64,000 nt of DNA from Pseudonocardia terrae (GTDB lineage Bacteria > Actinomycetota > Actinomycetes > Mycobacteriales > Pseudonocardiaceae): NCBI RefSeq assembly GCF_021343995.1, contig NZ_JAJTTE010000010.1:1-64000 (forward strand), written 5' to 3'. Of this stretch, positions 17,088 through 26,636 are shown in pieces. Each line of letters starts with the position of its first letter. The stretch's first letter is position 1. A program made the translations under genes and the position numbers. The notes below the pieces were generated by a model that ran no database searches, was not told where the DNA came from, and worked only from the letters and a program-made list of their open reading frames with translations.

Positions 17088-17591
17088 TCAGGCGGAGCGG
17101 AGGCGGGCGCCCGGGCCAGGGTCGGAGGTGAGCTTGGTCCGCGGCTCGATGAGGTGTCCCTCCTCGCAGCGGAGCTCCGCGTGCACCTCGGCGCCGCAGT
17201 CGGCGTGCCGGATCACCATCGGCGGCCCCGCTTCGCCGGCCAGGTGCCGGTCGCCCCAGTCCCGCAGCGCCGTCATGACGGTGCGCAGGTCCCGGCCTGC
17301 GGGCGTGAGCCGGTACTCGTGGCGCTCGCGACGGCCGGGCTCGCGGTAGGGCACCTTCTCCACCAGGCCCGCCTCGACGAGGCCGGCGAGCCGGCGCGTC
17401 AGCACGTTGCGGGCGATGCCGAGGTGCGCGGCCAGGTCGTCGAAGCGGCGGACGCCGTTGAACATGTCCCGCAGCACGAGCACCGTCCAGGCGTCGCCGA
17501 TCAGCGCCGCCGTGCGGGCGACGGAGCAGGTGCCGCTGTCGAAGTCGGTCCAGGCCGAGCCGGACGACGGTGCGGACGCTGCGGACGTCAT
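17088..17591 (-). CDS. HxlR-family transcriptional regulator
   Basis: A 167-residue winged-helix regulator with the family hallmarks: an N-terminal Cys (GTCSVARTAALIGDAWTVLVL), RRFDDLAAHLGIARNVLTRRLAGLVEAGLVEK, and the wing YREPGRRERHEYRLTPAGRDL. The C-terminal extension holds three further Cys residues (DCGAEVHAELRCEEG), as in many actinobacterial members. It lies 49 bases downstream of an MFS exporter gene on the same strand and probably controls it. Confidence 0.9.
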   Translation of the reverse strand: MTSAASAPSSGSAWTDFDSGTCSVARTAALIGDAWTVLVLRDMFNGVRRFDDLAAHLGIARNVLTRRLAGLVEAGLVEKVPYREPGRRERHEYRLTPAGRDLRTVMTALRDWGDRHLAGEAGPPMVIRHADCGAEVHAELRCEEGHLIEPRTKLTSDPGPGARLRSA

Positions 17592-17640
17592 GCGCGCCAG
17601 GGTAGCCGCGCGCCTGGGTTGCCGCCAGAAACCCGGGGCC

Positions 17641-19110
17641 TCAGGTCGCCGCGCGGCCGGCCAGGGCGGGGTCGTCCCGCGGGTCGCTGACGCCCTCTGG
17701 CGCGGGGGTGACGGCCGCGAGGGCCATCGCCAGCACGGCCGCGATCGCTGCCGCCAGGAAGACCACGGTGTAGGCGGTGCCGGAGGGCCGGGTCTCACCA
17801 CCCACGTCCATCACGAGCGCGGTGCTCACGGCCGCGACCACCGCGGTGCAGGTCGAGGTGCCCAGCTGGCGCATGAGCGTGTTCAGGCTGTTCGCCGCGG
17901 CCGTCTCGGTCTCGGGGACGGCCCGCATGATGAGCAGCGGCAGCGAGGAGTAGGCGAGCGTCGCGCCGATCGCGCCGATGGTCGCGGTGCCGATCAGCAG
18001 CAGCTCCGACGACGGGAGCAGCGCGAACCCGACGTTACCCACCGCCAGCAGGGCCGTGCCGAGGATCAGGGTGGTCCGCGGCCCGCGGATCCGGGAGATC
18101 ATCGCGGAGGCGGACGAGAAGACGACCATCGAGCCGCCGATCGGCAGCAGCACCACGCCCGCGAGCAGCAGCGACAGCCCGAAGCCGTAGCCGGTCTCGA
18201 CCGGCGCCTGCAGGATCTGCGTGGCGAGCATGAAGGTCGCGAACATCGAGAAGCCGATCAGGACCGTGGCGGTGTTCGTCAGCAGCACCGACGGCCGGGC
18301 CGAGACGCGCAGGTCCACGAGCGGCGCGCGCCGGCCCAGCTCCCACCGGCCCCACAGGAGCAGCAGCCCGACGGCCGCGCCGAACAGCCCGAGGATCGTC
18401 GGGCTGGTCCAGCCCCACTCCGTGCCCTTCGAGATGCCGAGCAGCAGGCAGACGAGGGCGCCGGCGATGCCCACCGCACCCACGGCGTCGAACCGTCCGC
18501 CGGTGCGCACCCGTGACTCGGGGACCAGGCGCGACACCAGCAGCAGCTGGATCACCGCCACCACGGCCGTGCCGGCGAAGAGCCAGCGCCACGAGGCCCA
18601 CTGCGCCACCAGCCCGGTGATCGGCAGCCCGATCGCGCCGCCGACGCCGAGCGACGAGCTCATCAGTGCGACGCCGCTGCCCACCCGCTCGGGCGGCAGG
18701 ACGTCACGCATCAGGCTCATGCCCAGCGCGATGACGCCGAACGACACGCCCTGCAGCACCCGGCCGACGATCAGCAGCAGGATGTTCGGCGCCGCGGCCC
18801 CGACGACGGACCCGACGAGGATGACCGCGATCGACACCAGCAGCATCCGGCGCTTGCCGTACATGTCGCCGAGCCGGCCGAGCACCGGGGCGGACACCGC
18901 CCCGGCGACCAGGGTGGCCGTGACCAGCCACGCCGCCGTCGACGGGGAGACCGACATCAGCCGCGGGAACTGCGGCAGCAGCGGCACGACCATCGTCTGG
19001 ATGAGCGACACCAGCAGGCCGCAGGACGCGAGCACCAGGATCGCCACGGTCGGGCGAGGGGGCTGTCCGGTTGCGGCGGAGGCGGGCGATTCGACCAGGT
19101 CGGCACTCAC
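17641..19110 (-). CDS. MFS drug-resistance transporter (DHA2, 14 helices)
   Basis: A 489-residue membrane protein with about 14 hydrophobic segments. It has the MFS motif A (GRLGDMYGKRRML) after helix 2 and the DHA2 pattern of two extra helices in the middle (SPTILGLFGAAVGLLLLWGRWE). Such EmrB/QacA-type pumps export drugs or metabolites using the proton gradient. The GTG at 19110 has GGAG upstream. The promoter lies in the 128-base gap to the LysR gene. The adjacent HxlR gene is the likely regulator. Confidence 0.88.
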   Translation of the reverse strand: MSADLVESPASAATGQPPRPTVAILVLASCGLLVSLIQTMVVPLLPQFPRLMSVSPSTAAWLVTATLVAGAVSAPVLGRLGDMYGKRRMLLVSIAVILVGSVVGAAAPNILLLIVGRVLQGVSFGVIALGMSLMRDVLPPERVGSGVALMSSSLGVGGAIGLPITGLVAQWASWRWLFAGTAVVAVIQLLLVSRLVPESRVRTGGRFDAVGAVGIAGALVCLLLGISKGTEWGWTSPTILGLFGAAVGLLLLWGRWELGRRAPLVDLRVSARPSVLLTNTATVLIGFSMFATFMLATQILQAPVETGYGFGLSLLLAGVVLLPIGGSMVVFSSASAMISRIRGPRTTLILGTALLAVGNVGFALLPSSELLLIGTATIGAIGATLAYSSLPLLIMRAVPETETAAANSLNTLMRQLGTSTCTAVVAAVSTALVMDVGGETRPSGTAYTVVFLAAAIAAVLAMALAAVTPAPEGVSDPRDDPALAGRAAT

Positions 19111-19238
19111 GAGCGGTGGTCTCCGTCCACGAGAGGGTGCCCGATCAGGTGACCACGCCCCCGGACCCCGTGGCAAGACGAAACCTTGCCTTTGCCAACT
19201 AACTCACGCTGAACGGACGTTCGGGAATACGGAGGACA

Positions 19239-20123
19239 CTACGGATCTCCCGCCCCGTCACCCGTCGTCCCCATGACCTCCTGCACGAGCGTCGCCAGCT
19301 GCGGGACGGCGGGGTGTGTCGGCGGATCGGTCCAGACCAGCCGGACGGGCACCGGCGGGGCGTCGGTCAGCGGCACGTAGGCGACGCCCGGGAAGCGGTG
19401 CAGCTGCGCGGTGGCGGCCGGCGTGACGCCCGCCGCGCCGCCGGCGGCGATGGTGACCAGCCAGTCCTCGGTCGTCGCCACCCGCACGAGGTCGGGGCGG
19501 GCATCCACAGGCCAGAGCGACGGCGTGGTGGTGCCGGTGACGTCGTTGATCGCCACGGTCCGCCCGGCGAGGTCGGCCAGGGTGAGCGACGCCCGGGCGG
19601 CCAGGTCGCCGCCCTCGGGCACCGCAGCCATCCGGGCCTCGTCGGGCAACCGCGCCGCACGGGTGCCCGGGATCCGCACCCGTCCGCGCAGCACGGCGGC
19701 GTCGACCCGACCGTCGGCGAGCCCGGCGGTCCTGGTGTCGATCTGCACCAGCTCCAGCGGCAGGCTCGGGTGCTCGGCCCGCCGGCGGCGCAGCAGCTCC
19801 GGGGTGCGCCCGCCCAGCGCCGACCAGGCGTGCCCCAGCCGCAGCGGCTGCCGCAGCCAGTCGCCCGCGCGGGCCGGGTCGAGCAGGGCGTCGACGGCTC
19901 CGACGGCGCGTTCGGCGTGTTCCCGGAACGCCAGGCCGGCGGGGGTCAGCGCGAGGTGGTGGGTCGAGCGCTCCACGAGCCGCACCCCGAGGTGCGCCTC
20001 GAGCTGGTGGAGCGTGCGCGACAGCGCGGGCTGGCCGATGTGCAGCCGGGCCGCGGCGCGGGTGATCGTGCCGGCCTCGGCGATGGCCAGGAAGGCCCGC
20101 AGGTGCCGCAGGTCCGCGCTCAT
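19239..20123 (-). CDS. LysR-family transcriptional regulator
   Basis: A 294-residue protein. The N-terminal helix-turn-helix is typical: LRHLRAFLAIAEAGTITRAAARLHIGQPALSRTLHQLEAHLGVRLVERS. A periplasmic-binding-type effector domain follows. It is divergent from the broken EamA-exporter gene 60 bases away, a classical LysR-target arrangement, so it may now lack its target (inference). Confidence 0.92.
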   Translation of the reverse strand: MSADLRHLRAFLAIAEAGTITRAAARLHIGQPALSRTLHQLEAHLGVRLVERSTHHLALTPAGLAFREHAERAVGAVDALLDPARAGDWLRQPLRLGHAWSALGGRTPELLRRRRAEHPSLPLELVQIDTRTAGLADGRVDAAVLRGRVRIPGTRAARLPDEARMAAVPEGGDLAARASLTLADLAGRTVAINDVTGTTTPSLWPVDARPDLVRVATTEDWLVTIAAGGAAGVTPAATAQLHRFPGVAYVPLTDAPPVPVRLVWTDPPTHPAVPQLATLVQEVMGTTGDGAGDP

Positions 20124-20183
20124 GCCTCTGCAGCATAACCACCGCTGAACCGGCATTTCCCGGCGCGCGACCGGGCTCCTAGC

Positions 20184-20754
20184 GTGGACCTCGTGACCGA
20201 TCTCGCCGCCCGTCCTGCCGCCCGCTCGACCGGCCCCGGGCGACGGACGGCCGTCGGGCTGGTCGTGGGCGGCGAGTTCTCGATGCAGTTCGGCGCGGCC
20301 GTCGCGGCGCTGCTGTTCGCCCGGCTCGGCGCGAGCGGTACGGTGGCGCTGCGGCTCGGGATCTCCGCGCTCGTCCTGCTTGCTGGTCTGCCGGCCACGG
20401 TTGCGCGGGCGGACCCGTGGCGACCTGCTCGTCGTCGTCGCGTACGGGCTGGCGCTCGGCGGCATGAACATCTGCTTCTACCAGGCGATCGCGCGGATCC
20501 CGCTCGGCGCCGCGGTGACCCTGGAGGTGCTCGGGCCCCTCGCCCTGTCGGTCCTCGCCGGGCGCGGCCTGCTCAGCGTGGTGTGGGCGGTGCTCGCCCT
20601 GGCGGGCGTGGCGCTGCTGGGGGAGAGCGCCGGGGCGCTGGTGCTCGAGCAGGAGCTCACCCCGCTCGGCGCGCTCGCGATCGCGTTGGTGGTGGTCGCG
20701 TGCGCGGGCGCCGTGCGATGGGGCGGGAGCCGGAGCGCCCCCGTCCAGGCATGA
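20184..20754 (+). pseudogene. Frameshifted and truncated EamA/RhtA-type exporter gene
   Basis: The first 65 or so codons (FSMQFGAAVAALLFARLG, then VALRLGISALVLLA) are the start of an RhtA/EamA exporter. At about 20380-20390 the coding frame switches by one base and continues as CRPRLRGRTRGDLLVVVAYG, GLALGGMNICFYQAIARIPL and beyond. The product also ends after one EamA half (about 190 codons against roughly 290). So there are two lesions: a frameshift and loss of the second half. A sequencing error could explain the first but not the second. Confidence 0.8.
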
Positions 20755-20761
20755 TGCGGGC

Positions 20762-21184
20762 GTGACCGCACGCCCCCTGCGCACCCGGCTCGCCCCCGAC
20801 ATCGTCTCCGACGACTTCCGTACCTTCTGGGCCGAGCGGCGCCTGGGCACCCTGGTGACCTTGCGCGAGGACGGAACGCCGCACGTCGTGCCGGTGGGGG
20901 TCACCGTCGACGTCGAGCACGGCCTCGCCCGGGTGATCTGCCGCGGCGGCTCGCAGAAGGCCCGCAACGTCGTCGCGGCCGGATCGGACGGCGCGCGCGT
21001 CGCGGTCTCGCAGGCCGAGGGCAGGCGCTGGTCGACGCTGGAGGGCGTCGCGGTCGTCCGCGACGACCCCGAGTCGGTGCGCGACGCCGAGCAGCGCTAC
21101 GCCGCGCGTTACCGCGTGCCGCGGGTGAACCCCGAGCGGGTGGTCATCGAGATCCGCGTCGACCGCGTCCTGGGTATGGTCTGA
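20762..21184 (+). CDS. PPOX-class flavin/F420-binding oxidoreductase
   Basis: A 140-residue split-barrel protein of the pyridoxamine-phosphate-oxidase-like superfamily. Features are FWAERRLGTLVTLREDGTPHVVPVGVTVD near the N-terminus and RVNPERVVIEIRVDRVLGM at the end, a typical ending of F420-dependent actinobacterial members. The cofactor (F420, FMN or haem) is not decided by sequence alone. A GTG start lies seven bases after the pseudogene stop. Confidence 0.82.
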   Translation: MTARPLRTRLAPDIVSDDFRTFWAERRLGTLVTLREDGTPHVVPVGVTVDVEHGLARVICRGGSQKARNVVAAGSDGARVAVSQAEGRRWSTLEGVAVVRDDPESVRDAEQRYAARYRVPRVNPERVVIEIRVDRVLGMV

Positions 21185-21352
21185 ACCGATCCCGTAGCGC
21201 GGACCTGTCGGTTCGCGTCCGGATCGGGCACGCTGGACGCACTTCCAGGGCCAGGAGTCCCCATCGTCGCGGGCCGGCCCGTCCGGCGCACCGTCCGACC
21301 CGGCGGCGGGCAGCACGGCACGCAGCAGACCAGCGAGGACCGAGGGACCACG

Positions 21353-22792
21353 GTGACCAGCCCACACGACGCGGCCGACGCCGCGCGCACGGCCGACGCG
21401 ACCGGCGAGGGCGCGACCCCGCCGGCCACGCCGGACAACGTCGTGCACTTCGCGCGGACACAGGCCGTCACGCAGGCGGACCTGGAGATCCGCAGGCTCG
21501 GGACCAGCCGCATCGACTCCCCGATGCTCGACCTGCTCGACGCGCGGCAGACGACCGAGCACTACGTCGACGAGGACGACCGCGTCCTGCTCGACGACAC
21601 CGTCGCCCGGGTCACGGCCCGCGGCGTGCCGCTCGACCAGCTGCCGGGCCTCGAGCCGTGCGGGCCGCGGCGCAAGATCTACTTCGACCCGTCGAAGACC
21701 CGCGTCGGCATCGTGACCTGCGGCGGGCTCTGCCCGGGGCTCAACGACGTCATCGCCGGCCTGGTCCGCACGCTGACCTACCACTACGGGGTCAGGCGGG
21801 TCGTCGGCTTCCGCAACGGCTACCAGGGCTTCATCTCCCGCTACGGGTACGGAGAGGTGGACCTGACCCCGGAGTACGTCCGGGACATCGCCGTCGACGG
21901 CGGCACCGTGCTGGGCACCTCGCGCGGCCACCAGGACCCCGAGGAGATCGTCGACTGCCTCGAGCGGATGCACATCAACATCCTGTTCGTGATCGGCGGC
22001 GACGGCTCCATGCGCGGCGCCATGGGGATCGAGCGGGTCATCGCCGAGCGCAACCTCAAGATCGCCGTCGTCGGGGTGCCGAAGACGATCGACAACGACA
22101 TCCCGTACATCGACCAGAGCTTCGGCTTCCAGACGGCCTTCTCCCGGGCGTCGGACGCGATCCGGGCCGTGACCGTCGAGGCCAAGTCGACGGCCAACGG
22201 CATCGGCCTGGTCAAACTCATGGGCCGGCACTCGGGGTTCATCGCCTGCTACGCCGCGCTGGCCCGCAGCGACGCGGACGTCGTGCTGATCCCCGAGGTG
22301 CCGTTCGCCCTGGAGGGCGACACCGGCCTGCTCGCCCACCTGCGGCGCCGGGTGGAGCAGCGCGGGCACGCGGTGGTCGTCGTTGCCGAGGGGGCGGGGC
22401 AGGAACTGCTGGAGGCCGCGCAGGCCGCCCGTACGGACGCCTCGGGCAACCGCAGGCTGGGCGACGTCGGCCGCTTCCTGCGGGACCGCATCGAGGACCA
22501 CTTCCACGAGGTCGGGATCGAGACGTCCGTGCGCTACATCGACCCGAGCTACGCGATCCGGTCGGTCCCGGCGAACCCGTACGACAGCGTGTACACCGTC
22601 CGGCTGTCGCAGGCGGCCGTGCACGCGGCCATGTCCGGACGCACCGCGATGGTCGTCGGGCGGGTCCGGCGCCGCTTCGTGCACATCCCGATGCCGCTCG
22701 CGGTGAGCAAGCGCAACCAGGTCGACCCGCACGGCGACCTCTGGCAGGCGGTGCTCGAGTCCACCGGCCAGCCCGTCCGTTTCGGGCCGTAG
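21353..22792 (+). CDS. ATP-dependent 6-phosphofructokinase
   Basis: A 479-residue enzyme, longer than the 320-residue bacterial PfkA. Motifs are TCGGLCPGLNDVI, the phosphate-binding GGDGSMRGA, PKTIDNDI (catalytic TxD in the ATP-type form, not the GD form of PPi enzymes), and MGRHSGFIACYAAL. It phosphorylates fructose 6-phosphate in glycolysis. The 90-residue N-terminal extension (containing VVHFARTQAVTQADLEIRRLG) matches the long form seen in plants, protists and some bacteria. The GTG start is preceded by GAGGGA. It appears to be a single-gene unit. Confidence 0.92.
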   Translation: MTSPHDAADAARTADATGEGATPPATPDNVVHFARTQAVTQADLEIRRLGTSRIDSPMLDLLDARQTTEHYVDEDDRVLLDDTVARVTARGVPLDQLPGLEPCGPRRKIYFDPSKTRVGIVTCGGLCPGLNDVIAGLVRTLTYHYGVRRVVGFRNGYQGFISRYGYGEVDLTPEYVRDIAVDGGTVLGTSRGHQDPEEIVDCLERMHINILFVIGGDGSMRGAMGIERVIAERNLKIAVVGVPKTIDNDIPYIDQSFGFQTAFSRASDAIRAVTVEAKSTANGIGLVKLMGRHSGFIACYAALARSDADVVLIPEVPFALEGDTGLLAHLRRRVEQRGHAVVVVAEGAGQELLEAAQAARTDASGNRRLGDVGRFLRDRIEDHFHEVGIETSVRYIDPSYAIRSVPANPYDSVYTVRLSQAAVHAAMSGRTAMVVGRVRRRFVHIPMPLAVSKRNQVDPHGDLWQAVLESTGQPVRFGP

Positions 22793-22811
22793 GCCCCGAA
22801 CTCCACCTACT

Positions 22812-23738
22812 GTGGCGGGCGTGCACCACCCGGCCCTGCGCTTCCTCGGCCACTCGACCACCCGGCTGGAGCTGGGCGGACGCGTCGTCCTCACCGATCC
22901 CGTCCTCACCCCGCGGGTCTCGCTGCTGCGCCGCGTGGTCCCGCCGCCGCGGCCCGAGGACTGGGCCGACGCCGATCTCGTCCTGATCTCCCACCTGCAC
23001 GGCGACCACCTGCACCTGCCATCGCTGCGGCTGCTCCGCCCCGACACCCGGGTCGTGGTGCCGCGCGGGGCGGCGGAGTGGGTCCGGAAGCGGGGGGTGC
23101 GCCGGGTCGAGGAGATCGACGTCGGGCAGGAGATCCGCGAGGGCGGGCTGCGGGTGACCGCCGTGCCGGCCGCGCACAGCGGACACCGGTGGGGTCCGCG
23201 CTCGACCCGCGGGCCGCTGTCGCCGGCGCTCGGGCACGTCCTGGAGGCCGACGGGCTGCGCATCTACGCCGCCGGGGACACCGACCTGTTCCCGGGGATG
23301 GGCGACATCGCCGCCGGCGGACCACTCGATCTCGCGCTGCTGCCGGTGTGGGGGTGGGGCCCCAACCTGGGGCCGGGGCACCTCGACCCGGAGCGCGCGG
23401 CGGAGGCCGTCGACGTGCTGCGGCCGCGGCTCGCCGTCCCGGTCCACTGGGGGACGCTCGCCGTCGCCGGGCTCACGCGTGCGCCGGCCGGGCACGGCGC
23501 GCGGATGCGCGCATTGCTCCACGACCCACCGCACCGGTTCGCCGCCGCGGTCCTTGGGCGGGGGAGCACCGGCACCGTCACGATCGCGCGGCCGGGTCAG
23601 GACGTGCCGCTCGACGGCACCGCGCCCGACCCCGCGCCCGACCCCGACCCCGCGCCCGACCCCGCGTCCGTCCCGGATCGCACGAACGGGCCGTCCCTGC
23701 GGGGCACGGACTGTCCGGGCCCGGGGCACCGGGAATGA
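22812..23738 (+). CDS. MBL-fold metallo-hydrolase (UlaG/NAPE-PLD-like)
   Basis: A 308-residue metallo-beta-lactamase-fold protein: FLGHSTTRLELGG at the start, metal motif SHLHGDHLHLPS, then AAHSGHR, AAGDTDLF and VPVHWGTL. This is the UlaG/NAPE-PLD-like subgroup, whose members hydrolyse varied phosphoester or lactone substrates; the substrate here is unknown. The tail contains a low-complexity Asp-Pro-Ala repeat at about 23628-23670. GTG at 22812 or 22821 can serve as start. Confidence 0.85.
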   Translation: MAGVHHPALRFLGHSTTRLELGGRVVLTDPVLTPRVSLLRRVVPPPRPEDWADADLVLISHLHGDHLHLPSLRLLRPDTRVVVPRGAAEWVRKRGVRRVEEIDVGQEIREGGLRVTAVPAAHSGHRWGPRSTRGPLSPALGHVLEADGLRIYAAGDTDLFPGMGDIAAGGPLDLALLPVWGWGPNLGPGHLDPERAAEAVDVLRPRLAVPVHWGTLAVAGLTRAPAGHGARMRALLHDPPHRFAAAVLGRGSTGTVTIARPGQDVPLDGTAPDPAPDPDPAPDPASVPDRTNGPSLRGTDCPGPGHRE

Positions 23739-23745
23739 TGTCCGC

Positions 23746-24444
23746 GTGACGGGCTCCCTCGCCGCGGACTGGACGAACCCGCAGGCCATCGGCTATCCGG
23801 TGCTCATCGGCGGCGTGCTGCTCGGGTCGATCGTGCCGGTCGTGCCCACGGGCGCGGTCGTCGGCGCGGCCGCCGCCGTCGCCATGACCACCCCCCACCT
23901 GTCCCTGCCGCTGGTGCTGCTGGCGTCGACCCTGGCCGCGTTCGTGGGCGACCTCGTGACCTACGGCGTCGCCCGGTTGGGTGGTGAGGCCGCGGTCCGC
24001 TTCGTCGCCCGCGGCCAGACGCCCGAGCAGCTGTCCCGCGCCCGGGTGCGGTTCACGCGGCACGGGTGGCAGCTGATCGTGGTCGGACGGCTGGTGCCGG
24101 CCGGGCGGATCCCGGCGCTGGTGGCCGCGGGGACCCTCGGCTACCCGTGGCGGAGGCTCCTGCCGTCCGCGCTGGTCGCGTGCCTGTTGTGGGCGGTCGC
24201 GTACGCGCTTCTCGGCATCCTCTCCGGCGGGCTGTTCGACAACCCGCTGGTGGCCACCCTCGGCGCCGCGGTGCTCGTGCTGCTGGTGGGCGCCCTGTCC
24301 GCCGGGATCGCCGGACTGGTCCGACGACGGCGCGAGCGGCGTGCCCCCGACGTCGGGCCCGGGGAGCCGGAGGAGATGATCGATCCCGCGGCCGGCCCCG
24401 CGCGGCACGGCCCGCTCCCGCCGACCGACCAGGAGCGCCCGTGA
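23746..24444 (+). CDS. DedA-family (SNARE-associated) membrane protein
   Basis: A 232-residue membrane protein with the DedA core: FVGDLVTYGVARLGG and the conserved FTRHGWQLIVVGRLVPAGRIPALVAAG segment containing the R-P-R pattern. DedA proteins take part in lipid carrier recycling and envelope homeostasis. The stop overlaps the GTG of the next gene (GTGA), so it is co-translated with the holin/phosphodiesterase fusion. Confidence 0.88.
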   Translation: MTGSLAADWTNPQAIGYPVLIGGVLLGSIVPVVPTGAVVGAAAAVAMTTPHLSLPLVLLASTLAAFVGDLVTYGVARLGGEAAVRFVARGQTPEQLSRARVRFTRHGWQLIVVGRLVPAGRIPALVAAGTLGYPWRRLLPSALVACLLWAVAYALLGILSGGLFDNPLVATLGAAVLVLLVGALSAGIAGLVRRRRERRAPDVGPGEPEEMIDPAAGPARHGPLPPTDQERP

Positions 24445-26636
24445 ACCGGCCGAGTCCGATCGTCCGCGACTACCGCGCGACGCCCGTCGAGCGCGGCCCG
24501 CTGCTGCGCGGCGGGCGCGTGGTGGCCCGCGTCGTGCTGGTGTGGGCGCTGGTCACCGCCGCACTGCACCTGCTCGACGTCTGGCTCACCGGGTTCGCCA
24601 TGGAGGGCTGGTGGCAGCCCACGGTCTGCGCGCTGCTGCTCGGCCTGCTCACCGCCGTCGTCTGGCCGCTGGTGCTGCGGATCGCGCTGCCGATCGCGCT
24701 GTTCACGCTCGGCCTGGGGAGCTTCGTGCTGCTCGCCGCGGCGGTGCTCGCGATCTTCTGGCTCGTCCCGGGCGTGGAGCTGACGAACATCCGCACCGCG
24801 TTCGTGGTGGTCGTGGTGATGACGGTGGTCAACGCCGTCGCCACCAGCCTGCTGGCCATCGACGAGGACGAGCTGTTCTTCCGTCGCGCCGTCCGCCGCA
24901 GCCGTCGCTCCGCGGCTCCCGAGCAGCAGACGCCCGGGGTGCTGTTCCTGCAGATCGACGGCCTCGGGCACGACACCGCCCGCCGCGCCGTCCGCGACGG
25001 GACGATGCCGACGCTGGCGCGCTGGCTCGCCGAGGGCAGCCACGGCCTGCAGTACTGGACCACGGACTGGAGCTCGCAGACCGGCGCCAGCGTCTCCGGC
25101 ATCCTGCACGGGAACAACCACGACATCCTCGGTTTCCGCTGGTACGAGAAGGACCGCGGCCACGTCATGGCGTGTGCGCACCCCGCCGACGCCGCCGAGA
25201 TCGAGCGCCGGCACTCCGACGGGCGCGGCCTGCTCGCCGTCGACGGCGCGAGCCGCGGCAACCTCTTCACCGGCGACGCCCCGCACTACAGCCTCACGAT
25301 GAGCACGGTGACCGTGCTCGGCGGCAAACGCTCGGCCCGGCGGCGCGACCACGTCGGCGGCGGGTACTGGGCCTACTTCGCCAACCCGGTCAACGGCATC
25401 CGGACCTTCGCCGGCGCGCTGGTCGACGCCGTGCGCGAGGTCGTCGCCGCCGCGAACCAGCGCCGCGCCGACGTCCGCCCGCGCACCCACCGCGGCGGGA
25501 TCTACCCGCTGGCCCGGCCGGGCACCACGGTGATCGCCCGGGACGTCGTGGTGTCGGCGCTGATCGAGGACATGCTCGACGGGCGCCCGGTCGCCTACGC
25601 CGACTTCCTCGGCTACGACGAGGTCGCCCACCACTCCGGCATCGAGCGCTTCGACGCCCTCGCGGTGCTGCGCACCATCGACCAGCAGATCGGGCGGCTC
25701 CACCGGGCCGCGCAGCTCGCCCCGCGGCCGTACCACATCGTGTGCCTGTCCGACCACGGGCAGACGCAGGGCCAGGCGTTCGCCGACCGGTTCGGCGAGA
25801 CGATCGAGCAGTACGTCGGCCGGCTGTGCGGGGCCCCGGCACCCCGCCCGCGCCGACGGCTGTTCGGCCGCACCCCGGCCGAGCGTTCCGCCCGCCGGGC
25901 CGCGGAGGGCTGGCAGGTCGGCGCGGCGCTCGCCGAGGCGTCGTCGGGCGGGGGCGTCGTGGCCCGCCGGTTGCGGGCGCGCGTCGAGAAGGCGGGGGCC
26001 TCGCCCGCCAAGCATCGCACCGAGTCCGGGAAGCCCGGCGAGGTGGCGCGGGCGGCGCCCGGGGTCGTGGTGTGCGCGTCGGGGCACGTGGCGATGGTGT
26101 CGTTCACCGAGCACGAGGGCCGGGTCGAGCTCGAGACGATCGAGCGCGAGTTCCCCGACCTGCTGCCCTCGCTCGTCGACCACCCGGGCATCGGGTTCGT
26201 GCTGGTCCGCAGCCGGGAGCACGGCGCCGTCGTGCTCGGGCGCGACGGCGTGCACCGGCTCGCGAGCGGCACCGTGATCGGCGAGGACCCGCTGGCGGAC
26301 TACGGCGTGCACGCTCCGGACCTGATCCGCCGGGTGGACACCTTCCCGCACTGCTCCGACATCATGATCAACAGCCGCTACGACCCCGCGACCGACGACG
26401 CCTCGCCCTTCGAGCCGCACGTCGGCTCGCACGGCGGACTGGGCGGGCCGCAGAGCCGCGGCTTCCTCCTCGCCCCCACCGGGCTCGCCGACCCCGGCGA
26501 GATCGTCGGCGCCGAGCACCTGCACCGGGTGTTCCGGGGCTGGCTCACCGACCTCGGCCACCCCGAACCCACCGGCGACCGCCCCGCTCTGCAGGTGACC
26601 GAGACGGAGGAGGAGCCGGCCGCCCGGATGGGGTGA
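24441..26636 (+). CDS. Holin-like membrane domain fused to alkaline-phosphatase-superfamily phosphodiesterase
   Basis: A 731-residue protein. Residues 25-145 hold about four helices that match the phage-holin-4 (PF04020-like) membrane domain. From about residue 160 an alkaline-phosphatase/nucleotide-pyrophosphatase fold begins. FLQIDGLGHD supplies the first metal ligand. The nucleophile Thr/Ser lies in WSSQTGASVSG, LGYDEVAHHSG supplies Asp/His ligands, and CLSDHGQTQG adds the second DH pair. VGSHGGLGGPQSRGF closes the site. The holin label reflects a shared membrane fold, not lysis. The context (DedA upstream, GTGA overlap) suggests envelope lipid or phosphodiester metabolism. The stop codon TGA is part of a TGATCA that opens the repeat array downstream. 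Confidence 0.85.
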   Translation: MNRPSPIVRDYRATPVERGPLLRGGRVVARVVLVWALVTAALHLLDVWLTGFAMEGWWQPTVCALLLGLLTAVVWPLVLRIALPIALFTLGLGSFVLLAAAVLAIFWLVPGVELTNIRTAFVVVVVMTVVNAVATSLLAIDEDELFFRRAVRRSRRSAAPEQQTPGVLFLQIDGLGHDTARRAVRDGTMPTLARWLAEGSHGLQYWTTDWSSQTGASVSGILHGNNHDILGFRWYEKDRGHVMACAHPADAAEIERRHSDGRGLLAVDGASRGNLFTGDAPHYSLTMSTVTVLGGKRSARRRDHVGGGYWAYFANPVNGIRTFAGALVDAVREVVAAANQRRADVRPRTHRGGIYPLARPGTTVIARDVVVSALIEDMLDGRPVAYADFLGYDEVAHHSGIERFDALAVLRTIDQQIGRLHRAAQLAPRPYHIVCLSDHGQTQGQAFADRFGETIEQYVGRLCGAPAPRPRRRLFGRTPAERSARRAAEGWQVGAALAEASSGGGVVARRLRARVEKAGASPAKHRTESGKPGEVARAAPGVVVCASGHVAMVSFTEHEGRVELETIEREFPDLLPSLVDHPGIGFVLVRSREHGAVVLGRDGVHRLASGTVIGEDPLADYGVHAPDLIRRVDTFPHCSDIMINSRYDPATDDASPFEPHVGSHGGLGGPQSRGFLLAPTGLADPGEIVGAEHLHRVFRGWLTDLGHPEPTGDRPALQVTETEEEPAARMG

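Noticed and set aside
24441..24880. Prophage lysis module suggested by the holin-like domain
   Set aside because: No other phage genes nearby; the domain is fused to a phosphodiesterase and follows a dedA gene.
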